Part shown: positions 1 through 7,954 of the stretch, piece by piece
Layout: each line of letters begins with the position of its first letter
How positions within the stretch are numbered: the first letter of the stretch is position 1
NCBI GenBank assembly: GCA_017459635.1
Contig: JAFUCO010000085.1
Coordinates: forward strand, 1-62,365
Length of the DNA stretch: 62,365 nucleotides
DNA from: Blautia sp.
GTDB lineage: Bacteria > Bacillota > Clostridia > Lachnospirales > Lachnospiraceae
Direction of reading: 5' to 3'
Program-made: the position numbers and the translations under genes
Notes under the pieces: generated by a model
Told to the model about the DNA's origin: nothing
Databases searched by the model: none
What the model saw: only the letters and a program-made list of their open reading frames with translations

Positions 1-48
1 GGACAGGGGACGGTTCTCTGTCTTAAGACAGAGTACCGTCCCCTGTCC
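1..48. repeat. Family A palindromic repeat (48 bp), end of the CobW-like gene
   Basis: Inverted repeat with two 24-base arms and one mismatch, built on the core GGACGGTTCTCTGT. It is the first of about fifteen full or half copies in this window. On the minus strand it lies at the very end of the CobW-like gene, whose stop codon sits in the TTAA centre. It could fold into a strong hairpin and act as a terminator, but no clear T-run follows on the minus strand within the window. Confidence 0.85.
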
Positions 49-982
49 TATTTTGTTTCCAGTGTGCGTCCAGGCGGTCTTTTTTCAGGTTTTCACCTAT
101 GACTACGATCACTGCCTGGCCTTTTTCTACGGGTCTTGCTTCCATGGAGTCCTTTGAGGCGTTGATATCGTACCAGCCGTCTGCTGTTTCCATGAATCCT
201 TTTATACGGATGACGTTTCCGCAGCCGGGATCATTGAATATTGATTCTGTAATTTTCTGCAGTTCGTGCAATGGAATTCTCAAGTTCATGTAATAGCAGG
301 TGGAATAGGCGTTTGTACGTTCAAAGGGCATTTTTACATGGCTTTCGGAACGGTGGCCGCAGGAAGCGATGGTACTGAGGTCTTCTTTGGAAAGCTCATC
401 CCATGGCTTTGTTATCACGTCGGAGGTGAATCTTCTTCTGCAGTTATATGTCTGCATGGCTTTATTAAGGTGCGCGAGTGTGCTTTCTATCTCCCCGGCT
501 GAGGCATCCTGAGTACGGCTCATTATTACCGCGCCTGCATCGGCTGTCTGGGATACCAGAAAGTAGTCGCTTTCCTGCGACAGCTCTTCCGGGAGCTGTG
601 CATCGACGATGGCTATCACATTTCCGGGACAGTACCATCTGTCAAGGGGCTCTTCATGGAGCACGTCAAAGAATTCATCCACGTCATAAACCCCTGATGG
701 CTCTATGACGACACGCTCACAGCCGGACATGGCAAGAGCTATCAGCTTTGTTTTAAAACGTCTCCGGTGGCAGTCATAGTCACCGCCTATTACCATTTCG
801 ATATCACATAGATCATTTCCCATCAGTTCCTGAACAAGCAGCATGTCAACATTGACAGCTCCGTAATCGTTAACAAGAACACCAACATGGATCCCCTGAT
901 CTATCAGGTATCTGACGTATTTTTTCAGAAAAGTAGTTTTGCCGGATCCAAGAAATCCGGTGATCAGATCTGCATGAATCAT
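23..982 (-). CDS. CobW/COG0523-like P-loop GTPase with degenerate metal and GTP motifs
   Basis: Protein of about 319 residues. Near the N-terminus it has the Walker A motif GFLGSGKTT and, further on, the switch region EPSGVYDVDEF, both typical of the CobW/COG0523 family of metal-chaperone GTPases. The family's CxCC metal motif, expected about 60 residues in, reads GGDYDCHRRR here, and the NKxD base-recognition motif appears as MSRTQD, so metal handling and guanine specificity may have changed. The C-terminal half resembles the CobW C-terminal domain. The ATG at 982 was chosen because GGAGG lies 5 bases upstream; the longer reading would need a TTG. The last residues (RTGDGTLS) are encoded inside the family A palindrome, so the natural C-terminus has probably been rewritten by repeat insertion. 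Role inferred only: cytosolic metal or cofactor delivery. Confidence 0.8.
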   Translation of the reverse strand: MIHADLITGFLGSGKTTFLKKYVRYLIDQGIHVGVLVNDYGAVNVDMLLVQELMGNDLCDIEMVIGGDYDCHRRRFKTKLIALAMSGCERVVIEPSGVYDVDEFFDVLHEEPLDRWYCPGNVIAIVDAQLPEELSQESDYFLVSQTADAGAVIMSRTQDASAGEIESTLAHLNKAMQTYNCRRRFTSDVITKPWDELSKEDLSTIASCGHRSESHVKMPFERTNAYSTCYYMNLRIPLHELQKITESIFNDPGCGNVIRIKGFMETADGWYDINASKDSMEARPVEKGQAVIVVIGENLKKDRLDAHWKQNRTGDGTLS

Positions 983-1102
983 ACCTGCCTCCAAGTGAGT
1001 TTAATTTTTTCTACTGGTAGTTTATCATGAGAGGTATTGACATATCAAGGGAAAGAACAGCGAACACAGGGGACAGTTCCGCACATATGTGTAAGATAAC
1101 AG

Positions 1103-1146
1103 ACAGGAGACGGTTCTCTGTCTTAGAATAGAGAACCGTCTCCTGT
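1103..1146. repeat. Family A palindromic repeat (44 bp)
   Basis: Inverted repeat with the core GAGACGGTTCTCTGTCTTA and a short AA centre. It lies between the 3' end of the Ltp-repeat gene (minus strand) and the promoter side of the CobW-like gene. Placed just after a gene, it may work as a transcription terminator. Confidence 0.8.
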
Positions 1147-1166
1147 ATTATCTTTGTCTCCAGTAT

Positions 1167-2642
1167 TCAATAAGCCTGCTGTGCCCCATACAAAGCCTGA
1201 TCATAGGTGAATCCTTCGTATTCCAGCTGTTCTACCAGACCATCAAAGGAAAACGATGTGTAATCCAGGTAATCTTTTGCTTTTCTCACAGCCTGCCTGT
1301 ACCAGTCAGCTCCACAGTGGTCAGCGCCGTAGACTGCTTCGGAATAAGAATACCCTTCGAATTCCAGCTGCTCTATCAGGCTTTCGTAGGAAAAGGCAGT
1401 ATATTCCAGATAGTCCTTTGCTCTTTGAAGCGCATTTTTTTCACCTGATGTAGCGCCGGTTCCCGTATAGCTGTCCGGAGAAGTATAATCAGATGTACTT
1501 GTCCCTTCATTCGCATAATCATCTATATTTCCGATGATACTGTAAAAATCAGAAAGGGCTTTTTCCTGATATACGGAATACTCTACTTCCCCATCTGTTA
1601 TCATGGCCAGGGTATCCTGCGCAAAATATTTATCACCTGCATTAAGTTCTTCTACAAGAAGAATTGAACAGTGTGCTTCGCGTAAGTCATATATGCCATC
1701 CCGAATATATAAAGTGACTGCCTGGGCAGCTTTCTCCGTAATTGTCCCAAGGCTTTCCATCAGTTTTTTCCATTCGTCTGTCCGGCTCTGGTAATATGCT
1801 ATTGTATTTTCCCTTGACATATTCGAAGCTGCATAGCAGTAAAGGGTCAGTGCTTCTTCGTCATAATAAAAGTGAGTATCAGAGCCTTTCAGTGCATTTG
1901 CAAGACTTTCTGTCAGGGAAGTATAATGCTCCGACTCAGCAAATGGAGGCTTTTTGGATTCCGTTTCTTCTGCTGAACCGTTGCTGCGCCTGAGAATATA
2001 GTCGCTTGTTTCTCCCCATTTGATATGCATGCTGTCTTCCCCAAGCCATACAGAAAAGGCGATCTCCCGGGAAACGAATTTTCCTGCCGGGGAGGAGAAA
2101 AACAGATAATCCTTATCGGATGAGGCTTCAACTGGCGCGTCAGAGAGCTCTCCCATAAAATTATCGTAGGTCAAAGACAAATAAGGGCTTCCAAGATGAT
2201 AGTAAAAACTGACTTCTGCTGTGTATACTTTGCCTGTATCAGAATCATGCAGAAACAATCCTGCACATTTCTGCAGTGATTGTATTTCATGCTGCATATC
2301 CTGATAATTATCGGAAGGGTATTCGTCCAGCATGGTCAGCGCATCATCGATGCTTAAATGATCTGCTTTCGCTATTTCTGCCGGAAGGCCGGCCGCTGCA
2401 CCTCCTGAAGCTGCTGTTTCTGCCGGAAGGCCGGCCGCTGCACCTCCTGAAGCTGCTGCTTCTGCCGTAAGGCCGGCCGCTGAATCTCCTGAAGCATCTG
2501 CCGGGAGATCCGTCGCTGCTTCGCCTGCAAATTCCTCCGGCAGATCCGAAGGTTCCTCACCGGAAACCGGCTGAAGAAGCGCGGTCATAGCCACTATAAT
2601 AAACAGTGAACCAGAAAGGATTCTTTTAGCCATTTTGTTCAT
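1167..2642 (-). CDS. Secreted protein with two C-terminal Ltp (host cell surface-exposed lipoprotein) repeats
   Basis: About 491 residues. The N-terminus MNKMAKRILSGSLFIIVAMT is a signal peptide; no clear lipobox cysteine is seen, so it is probably secreted or held by the uncleaved helix. Residues about 30-90 are an Ala/Gly/Pro-rich linker made of a 14-residue repeat. The C-terminus carries two copies of an approximately 45-residue unit (ALQRAKDYLEYTAFSYESL and AVRKAKDYLDYTSFSFDGL, each ending YGAxxx), which match the Ltp repeat (PF07553). In Streptococcus phage TP-J34 this repeat forms the superinfection-exclusion lipoprotein Ltp; in Firmicute chromosomes it is common on surface proteins. 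Start chosen at ATG 2642, preceded by AAAAGAGGTGA. It follows the DUF5067-like gene with a 14-base gap, so the two are very likely cotranscribed. The middle part is unrecognised. Confidence 0.75.
   Translation of the reverse strand: MNKMAKRILSGSLFIIVAMTALLQPVSGEEPSDLPEEFAGEAATDLPADASGDSAAGLTAEAAASGGAAAGLPAETAASGGAAAGLPAEIAKADHLSIDDALTMLDEYPSDNYQDMQHEIQSLQKCAGLFLHDSDTGKVYTAEVSFYYHLGSPYLSLTYDNFMGELSDAPVEASSDKDYLFFSSPAGKFVSREIAFSVWLGEDSMHIKWGETSDYILRRSNGSAEETESKKPPFAESEHYTSLTESLANALKGSDTHFYYDEEALTLYCYAASNMSRENTIAYYQSRTDEWKKLMESLGTITEKAAQAVTLYIRDGIYDLREAHCSILLVEELNAGDKYFAQDTLAMITDGEVEYSVYQEKALSDFYSIIGNIDDYANEGTSTSDYTSPDSYTGTGATSGEKNALQRAKDYLEYTAFSYESLIEQLEFEGYSYSEAVYGADHCGADWYRQAVRKAKDYLDYTSFSFDGLVEQLEYEGFTYDQALYGAQQAY
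2377..2502 (-). repeat. In-gene 42-bp tandem repeat (Ala/Gly/Pro linker)
   Basis: Two near-identical 42-base units and one diverged unit, each starting TCTGCCGGAAGGCCGGCCGC on the plus strand. They encode the 14-residue linker repeat of the Ltp-repeat protein. Recent unit duplication is likely, and copy number may vary between strains. Confidence 0.85.
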
Positions 2643-2656
2643 CAGTTCACCTCTTT

Positions 2657-4552
2657 TCAGAATGAGTATCCATATTGCCCTTTCATTCCGCTGCCCGGGC
2701 TGCACACATGTGAATAGTACAGGAGGGTTCCTTTTCCGTTGATAACATTGTAGAAGAAGTCTCCTCCGTGCATCATCTCCGTTTCGAAACCTCCGAAATT
2801 CATAAGATACATTCCGGAATAAGGACCATAATAAAAGTAATCATCGGGGTTGAACGAGGATTGTTTGGCTGATTCATACTCTATATATGCATCCTGGATA
2901 AGGATGTTATATTCGCTGCCGCTATATCTTAATGTCCAGTAGCCTTTAAGATCCTCGTGAACCTGTTCGGGTGTAAGGTATTTTCCATAAGAGAGGTGGA
3001 TAATATCGCCTTCAAGATAATAGGGGATTTTCTCAATTTCACTTTCATTTGAGTAAAGGACAACATCTGTGTCGGTAAAATAATAGAAATATTCCAATGA
3101 ATTCCCGGGATGTTTCCCGTTCCCATCGAATTTCATCTGTTCAACATAGCATGCAGTGTCGCGGAAAGTCAGGGCATCCAGAGTAAGGTTATCACCTCCG
3201 TTAAAGTACCAGCTGTGGTCTATGAGCTGGGATTTAAGAGACTCATAAGGCGTTTGATCCGGTATTTCGGGGATATATGAGGCTTCAGAAGCGGGAATGA
3301 TCGTGCTGCTGGCAGTATCATCAAATCCGGAAGGAGCTGCGGAATTGCCGGAAGTGTCATCACCTTCAGAAGGAACTGCGGCATCGACAGCAGTGTCATC
3401 AACCATAAAGGGAGCCGCAGCATCACCTGCAAATTCACTGACTTCAAAAGGAGCTGAGTCATCTGCTGTGAACGGCGTTGTTTTACTTTCGGAATCCATT
3501 GATCTGTCTGGTTCAAAGGTGATGGTCATAGGATCTGAAAGCTCATTTCCGGCACCATTCTGATCTACGATTACTGTGATAGGACTTGTATCTTTGAGTT
3601 CATAACACTCACTCATGGTAATAGAATAACCCTGCAGTACCTTGTTCAGTTTATTATAGTAGCTTTCCGGAGCTGCCCCAATACCAAAGGCTTTTCCGGT
3701 CAAAGAGTTTATTTCCACCCCGTTCTGGTATACTCGTGGGTTAAAGTTCTGAAGATAGAAAGACGGTGTTGATCTTTTATTTGTAAATTTGAAACTGATA
3801 AAGACCGTCAGGTCGGGATTTCCATCATTGTTAATGTAAATATCGGGTTTCGCAAACTCTATACTTTCGAATTCAAATATGCCGTTTTCTGTTTCAAAAT
3901 GTGTGGGATCGGTTACTATAGGATCAGGCTTTTGAGAATCGGCAGAATCTGCGGATGTATTGCTTTCATCAGAGGCAGCCGAATCTGCCGCTGTATTTAT
4001 GCCATCAGACGCGGAAGATCCTGCAGGTGCATAGCTTTCATCAGAGGCTGTTGTATCTGCAGTTTCTGAGGTACTGCTATTTTTACCGGCCTCGATAATT
4101 TCCTGTGGGACTCCTTCCAGGCCGTCCTGTACTTTTTCAAGCACCATGCAGGCGTTTTCATCAAAAAAAGCGGCTGATTCATCGTCCACTTCTACAGGAA
4201 GAAGCATCATTGTATCCGAAATCCAGCAAAAACCGGCATCTTTACCGGAGCCTGTCATGTATTTATCACATTCCCCTATATCAAATGGCGCGTCATTCAC
4301 ATCTTCTGCAATCAAAGTGATTGGCGTAACAGTCCGTTCGGTTCCATTGTCGTACACAACCCTGTCACCAAGAGAATAGATATTTACGGTGATCATATTA
4401 AACATCGAGCTCATCATTGTGTTGTTCATGCCATGCATCTCTTTTAATTCCCATACCGCTTCCGGATAACTTTCCTGAGCAGATACACAAACGCAGGATA
4501 GTACAACAGTTGCCGTAATAATACCGGATATTACCCTTGCCTTTTTTTTCAT
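2657..4552 (-). CDS. Secreted protein with DUF5067-like immunoglobulin-type domain and acidic linkers
   Basis: 631 residues starting with a signal peptide (MKKKARVISGIITATVVLSC, cleavage likely near VSAQE). Residues about 150-210 are a Ser/Ala/Asp/Thr-rich linker. Residues about 220-345 (from TENGIFEFESIEF through ITVIVDQNG) have the pattern of DUF5067-type immunoglobulin-like domains found in Firmicute exported proteins. A second low-complexity acidic linker with diverged repeats (xxDDTA.. units, about 370-430) precedes a C-terminal domain of about 200 residues rich in aromatic and charged residues, which I do not recognise. ATG 4552 has GGAGG ten bases upstream. The gene lies 14 bases before the Ltp-repeat gene on the same strand, so the two likely act together at the cell surface. 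Function unknown. Confidence 0.7.
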   Translation of the reverse strand: MKKKARVISGIITATVVLSCVCVSAQESYPEAVWELKEMHGMNNTMMSSMFNMITVNIYSLGDRVVYDNGTERTVTPITLIAEDVNDAPFDIGECDKYMTGSGKDAGFCWISDTMMLLPVEVDDESAAFFDENACMVLEKVQDGLEGVPQEIIEAGKNSSTSETADTTASDESYAPAGSSASDGINTAADSAASDESNTSADSADSQKPDPIVTDPTHFETENGIFEFESIEFAKPDIYINNDGNPDLTVFISFKFTNKRSTPSFYLQNFNPRVYQNGVEINSLTGKAFGIGAAPESYYNKLNKVLQGYSITMSECYELKDTSPITVIVDQNGAGNELSDPMTITFEPDRSMDSESKTTPFTADDSAPFEVSEFAGDAAAPFMVDDTAVDAAVPSEGDDTSGNSAAPSGFDDTASSTIIPASEASYIPEIPDQTPYESLKSQLIDHSWYFNGGDNLTLDALTFRDTACYVEQMKFDGNGKHPGNSLEYFYYFTDTDVVLYSNESEIEKIPYYLEGDIIHLSYGKYLTPEQVHEDLKGYWTLRYSGSEYNILIQDAYIEYESAKQSSFNPDDYFYYGPYSGMYLMNFGGFETEMMHGGDFFYNVINGKGTLLYYSHVCSPGSGMKGQYGYSF

Positions 4553-4723
4553 ATTCGCAGCGCCTCCCGTGATTTTTCTTTAATAGTAGCATACCTGATT
4601 GAAGAAAACACTAAGCTGGCTGCATAGTAGCATTAATAGATTAGAGCAACAGTGAGTTGTTATCTTCAAGAGCATATCAACCTGCTGTGGCTGATGACAT
4701 AGGGGCAGAATTATGTTATTATA

Positions 4724-4761
4724 AACTAAGAAACTGTCACGAAATTAACTGTGCAGATCGC
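4724..4761. repeat. Family C repeat copy 1
   Basis: Sequence beginning AACTAAGAAACTGTCACGAA and continuing ATTAACTGTGCAGATCGC. Closely related copies occur at 19718-19753 and, as part of a longer palindrome, at 51851-51919. It lies upstream of the nucleotidyltransferase gene. Confidence 0.6.
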
Positions 4762-4836
4762 TTTATGTAAGAAAGTCTTTTGTAGAATGACGTGGAAAGA
4801 AGCTGCAGATTAAGTGACGCTGTTGAGGGTTGAATT

Positions 4837-5856
4837 ATGGAATTAAGGAATATGCTGGATACTGCAGATTATGATTTTATCCGTACGAATCCCAGACTTG
4901 GGGATCGCATAATATTGCTCGGGATAAGCGGGAGTTATGGTTATGGCACGAACACGGAAAGCAGTGACATTGATTTCCGTGGAATAGCGCTGAACCAGCC
5001 GTCTGACCTGATAGGCATGACATCCTTTGAACAGTATGAGGATACCTTGACTGACACTGTGATTTATTCATTCAACAAGATCGTTAAGCTGTTTTTAAAC
5101 TGCAATCCCAACACTATTGAGCTTCTGGGACTGGATGACGACCAGTATTTTATCAGGAATTCTGTGGGGCAGGAGCTTCTGGATCACAGGCAGCTGTTTT
5201 TATCAAAACGGGCAGCAGACTCTTTTGGGCGCTATGCGGATGCACAGCTGCGCAGGCTTCAGAATGCTATCGCAAGAGATACACTTAAGCAGTCCTCCCG
5301 TGAAGAACACATACTTAAGTCGGTAAGGCATGCGATGGAAGATTTTAATCGAAGGCAGCAGGAAGAGTATAAGACAGACGCAAGGCTGTATATCGACAGT
5401 GCAGTGACGGAAGGGCTTGAGTCAGAGATCTTTCTGGATGCGGATCTCTGCCATTATCCGCTGAGACGGTATAATGAGCTGATGAATACACTCTGTTCGG
5501 TGATCAGGGATTATGACAGGGTTGGAAAGCGGAATAATAAGAAGGATGATCTTCATCTGAACAAACATGCCATGCACCTGGTCAGGCTGTTTATGATGGG
5601 GATCGATATTCTTGAAAAAGGTGAGATCCGTACACACAGGCCGGCTTCTGACCTGAAACTGCTAAGAAGCATCAGAAACGGGGATTATATGAAGGATAAT
5701 ATCCTTGTACCGGAGTTTTATGATATAGTGACAGATTATGAACACCGCTTTAATGAGGCGGTGGATAACACGACTCTGCCAGATCGGCCGGATATGGAGG
5801 CTGTCGGGAAGTTTGTAGAGCACATCAATCGCCGTGTGGTTACAGGAGAAATATAA
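4837..5856 (+). CDS. RlaP-type nucleotidyltransferase (pol beta superfamily)
   Basis: 339 residues. The nucleotidyltransferase signature is near the N-terminus: LLGISGSYGYGTNTESSDID, i.e. GS followed by a DxD-type acidic pair, then FRGIAL and, after about 50 residues, NCNPNTIELLG. This is the pattern of the RlaP/COG3541 (PF10127) family, named for association with RNA ligases in RNA-repair loci; its true substrate is not settled. The remaining 200 residues are helical and likely hold substrate. ATG 4837 is chosen, preceded by GTTGAGGGTTG, a weak ribosome binding site. It is the first gene of a unit with a small helical protein (25 bases downstream) and a CARF-nuclease protein. No RNA ligase gene is nearby, which is unlike the RNA-repair context. 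Confidence 0.8.
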   Translation: MELRNMLDTADYDFIRTNPRLGDRIILLGISGSYGYGTNTESSDIDFRGIALNQPSDLIGMTSFEQYEDTLTDTVIYSFNKIVKLFLNCNPNTIELLGLDDDQYFIRNSVGQELLDHRQLFLSKRAADSFGRYADAQLRRLQNAIARDTLKQSSREEHILKSVRHAMEDFNRRQQEEYKTDARLYIDSAVTEGLESEIFLDADLCHYPLRRYNELMNTLCSVIRDYDRVGKRNNKKDDLHLNKHAMHLVRLFMMGIDILEKGEIRTHRPASDLKLLRSIRNGDYMKDNILVPEFYDIVTDYEHRFNEAVDNTTLPDRPDMEAVGKFVEHINRRVVTGEI

Positions 5857-5881
5857 CCGGAAGTGAACCGTGGGGGACAGT

Positions 5882-6190
5882 ATGGAAACAAAACATATAA
5901 TCTGGAACAGAACAAAAGAAGAGCTGGTGAAATCTATTGAGCGTCTGGGCTTTCCGGCTGAGCTGGGTGAAGCGGCAGCAAGGCATCTTGGCAGCCCGAA
6001 GGCGATGGAACGCATGATAGCATATCTTGATTATGTGAAACCCCGGAAGGAGGAGCTGGTCGTGGATGAGATGCTGGCTATCCGGAGCGAGGTGGATGCC
6101 TGGAGGGAGAAGAAAGCCAGTGAAGAAGCGAATATCGCGTACAATGAGCTGTTGTATTATGGACTTGGAGTGGAGGATACGGAGGATTAG
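5882..6190 (+). CDS. Small helical protein of unknown function in the NTase/CARF-nuclease unit
   Basis: 102 residues from ATG 5882 (a GTG at 5870 is also possible). The GGGGG tract directly upstream gives the ATG a good binding site. The sequence is strongly helical and charged: an N-terminal helix-turn segment (WNRTKEELVKSIERLGFP), a middle LDYVKPRKEELVVDEMLAIR and an acidic end (YGLGVEDTED). No signal peptide, cysteine cluster or known motif is visible. It sits 25 bases after the nucleotidyltransferase gene and 83 bases before the CARF-nuclease gene, so cotranscription is likely. It could be an adaptor or regulator of either partner; this is inference from position only. Confidence 0.7.
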   Translation: METKHIIWNRTKEELVKSIERLGFPAELGEAAARHLGSPKAMERMIAYLDYVKPRKEELVVDEMLAIRSEVDAWREKKASEEANIAYNELLYYGLGVEDTED

Positions 6191-6273
6191 AATATATGCA
6201 ACATGCAATTGATGTTCATGTGTAACAATAAACTGATTTCAGGCCTGTGACTGCCGGATTGTGAGTGAGAAGG

Positions 6274-7431
6274 ATGAAAACACTAATAGAACTTTATGAT
6301 GAAAGCCCTTTTGAGAATGTAATAGGTACAGAAGTTTTCCGGCCGGAGGAAACTATTTTTATCTGCCCTCCGGAGGTTGCATCGGATGAATCGCTTAAAG
6401 CTTCACTGGTGAAGTATTTCAAGCACAGAGGATGTAAGGTAAAGCTGTCTTTTATGCCGGTCAGTCTTCTGGATGCGTCGAAAGTGGCACAGAGGCTTAA
6501 GCAGGTGCTGTCGACGCATGAGGACTGCGCTATCGATATAGCCGGCGGCACTGATGCTGCTCTTTTCGCTGCAGGCGCAGCTTCAGGGGATTTTCCGGTG
6601 TATACGTACAGCCGGAAGAAAAATACGTTCTATGAGATAAGGAATGCACCATTTGCGAGGAACCTTCCATGTAATGTTCGTCTGGATGTACGCTCGTGCT
6701 TCCTTATGGCAGGAGGCAATCTGCTGCCTGGAAGGGAAGATAACGAGATACTTCGTCAAAAGCTGCCGCAGATCGACAGGCTTTACTCTGTCTTCAGCGA
6801 GTACAGAACGGTATGGAACAGGCAGATCAGTTATATTCAGAAGATTTCTTCCTCGGAAGAGGGGGTAATGAAAGCAGAAGGTAATCTGACCGAAAAATGT
6901 GATCACGGAGCTGTCAGTGCCAATAAAGGACTGTTCAACGCGCTTTCGAAGGCGGGACTGATCCTTGATCTTTCCATTTCTGCCGAGAAGATCAGCTTTC
7001 GTTTTCCCGACAAGATGGTACGGTTCTGGCTGCGCGATATAGGGGCGGTCCTTGAGCTTCATGTGTATCGGGCGTGCCTGGAGGCGGGATGCTTTGACGA
7101 TGTTGTGCTGAGTGCGGTTGTGAACTGGCAGAGCGGAAAGAACCAGCGTGACGGAGTGACAAATGAGATCGACGTAATGGCGGTTCAGGGAATACATCCT
7201 GTTTTTATCAGCTGCAAGACAAGTGAAATAAGGACCGAAGCGCTTAATGAACTTTCTATTTTGAGGGACCGGTTTGGCGGAAAATATGCCCGCGCAATAA
7301 TCGTCACATCAAAATCGGCAGCGGATGATTATACACCAATGCATCACAGAGCATCCCAGCTTGGGATAGAGGTGCTGGACTGGGAGAATCTGCAGATGGA
7401 AGATCTGGTGAACAGTCTGAGGAAGGTCTGA
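6274..7431 (+). CDS. CARF-domain nuclease, DUF1887/Card1-like, outside any CRISPR locus
   Basis: 385 residues from ATG 6274 (a GTG at 6265 is possible). The N-terminal ~140 residues have a Rossmann-like layout, with the strand-loop AIDIAGGTDAALFAAG at the place where CARF ligand-binding domains carry a xTGGTK-type motif; the lysine is absent here. A middle winged-helix-like part is followed by a C-terminal nuclease fold: TNEIDVMAVQG, then VFISCKTSEI, matching the D...xxK core of the PD-(D/E)XK family, but with Ser instead of Glu two residues before the Lys. The architecture is that of DUF1887 proteins such as Card1/Can2, which are nucleases activated by cyclic tetra-adenylate in type III CRISPR immunity. 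No cas gene or repeat array is present; its neighbours are a nucleotidyltransferase and a small helical protein. Confidence 0.8.
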   Translation: MKTLIELYDESPFENVIGTEVFRPEETIFICPPEVASDESLKASLVKYFKHRGCKVKLSFMPVSLLDASKVAQRLKQVLSTHEDCAIDIAGGTDAALFAAGAASGDFPVYTYSRKKNTFYEIRNAPFARNLPCNVRLDVRSCFLMAGGNLLPGREDNEILRQKLPQIDRLYSVFSEYRTVWNRQISYIQKISSSEEGVMKAEGNLTEKCDHGAVSANKGLFNALSKAGLILDLSISAEKISFRFPDKMVRFWLRDIGAVLELHVYRACLEAGCFDDVVLSAVVNWQSGKNQRDGVTNEIDVMAVQGIHPVFISCKTSEIRTEALNELSILRDRFGGKYARAIIVTSKSAADDYTPMHHRASQLGIEVLDWENLQMEDLVNSLRKV

Positions 7432-7547
7432 GCCCTTCATGAGGTATCCAGTTGCGAAGCAGCGGTGAAGCCCACAAGGACGAGATTCCGAATTGAGGGC
7501 TCAGGCCTCGCCGCTTGCGGCTGGGCCGTGAGTAGATAACAAGTGTA

Positions 7548-7569
7548 AGACAGAGAACCGTCCCTAGTC
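7548..7569. repeat. Half copy of family A repeat
   Basis: GACAGAGAACCGTCCCTAGTC, one arm only of the palindrome. It lies directly upstream of the Smr/ABC promoter. The preceding stretch 7440-7535 is GC-rich with a possible CTCAGGCC/GGCCGTGAG hairpin and no recognisable gene. Confidence 0.7.
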
Positions 7570-7581
7570 TTGTGTTCATGC

Positions 7582-7610
7582 TTGAAAATGAAGGGCGTTT
7601 TTGGTAATCT
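7582..7610 (+). promoter_or_regulatory. Predicted sigma-A promoter for the Smr/ABC transporter operon
   Basis: TTGAAA (7582-7587), 17-base spacer, TAATCT (7605-7610). Immediately upstream is CTTGTGTTCATGC, which also stands directly in front of the -35 box of the sugar-epimerase promoter at 18618, so this is either a shared upstream element or a shared repeat. Confidence 0.6.
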
Positions 7611-7694
7611 AAGTTAGAAATCTGCCGTTTTTCAGGCAGAAACACATCGGGGAAGACCTGTTGTGTGAAAAACCTTCGCGGAGGTGAGATTTTT

Positions 7695-7943
7695 TTGAGC
7701 GAAGCATTTGTAAAGATCGATCTGCACGGTCTGCGGCAGGACGAAGCGAGAAAAGTCATTGACAAGGCTCTTTCGTCCGCTGGGCCGGCAACATATCAGC
7801 TTCAGCTGATTCACGGTTATAACCGGGGAACCAGTTTGAGAAGCATGATCTATGACTGGTATCAATATGAGCCAAAGGTGAAACGTATCGCCCCTGGTGA
7901 TAATCCGGGTATAACGGTGTTGGTGCTGAAGGAACTGTATTAA
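7695..7943 (+). CDS. Stand-alone Smr-domain protein
   Basis: 82 residues from TTG 7695, chosen because GCGGAGGTGA lies just upstream at the right distance. The sequence KIDLHGLRQDEARKVIDKAL followed by QLIHGYNRGTSLR is the Smr (small MutS-related) domain, with the DLHGL and HG.N.GT motifs. Smr domains act as RNA or DNA endonucleases in MutS2, in ribosome-rescue factors and as short stand-alone proteins. At this length it is only the domain. It ends 11 bases before the permease gene, so it probably heads the transporter operon, an odd partnership without obvious functional logic. Confidence 0.8.
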   Translation: MSEAFVKIDLHGLRQDEARKVIDKALSSAGPATYQLQLIHGYNRGTSLRSMIYDWYQYEPKVKRIAPGDNPGITVLVLKELY

Positions 7944-7954
7944 GGAGCGGTAAG

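Noticed and set aside
2377-2502. Possible CRISPR array or regulatory repeat
   Set aside because: 42-bp units are in frame and encode the linker of the Ltp-repeat protein.
4837-7431. Type III CRISPR-Cas locus around the CARF-nuclease
   Set aside because: No Cas10, Csm/Cmr, Cas6, adaptation gene or repeat array anywhere in the window.
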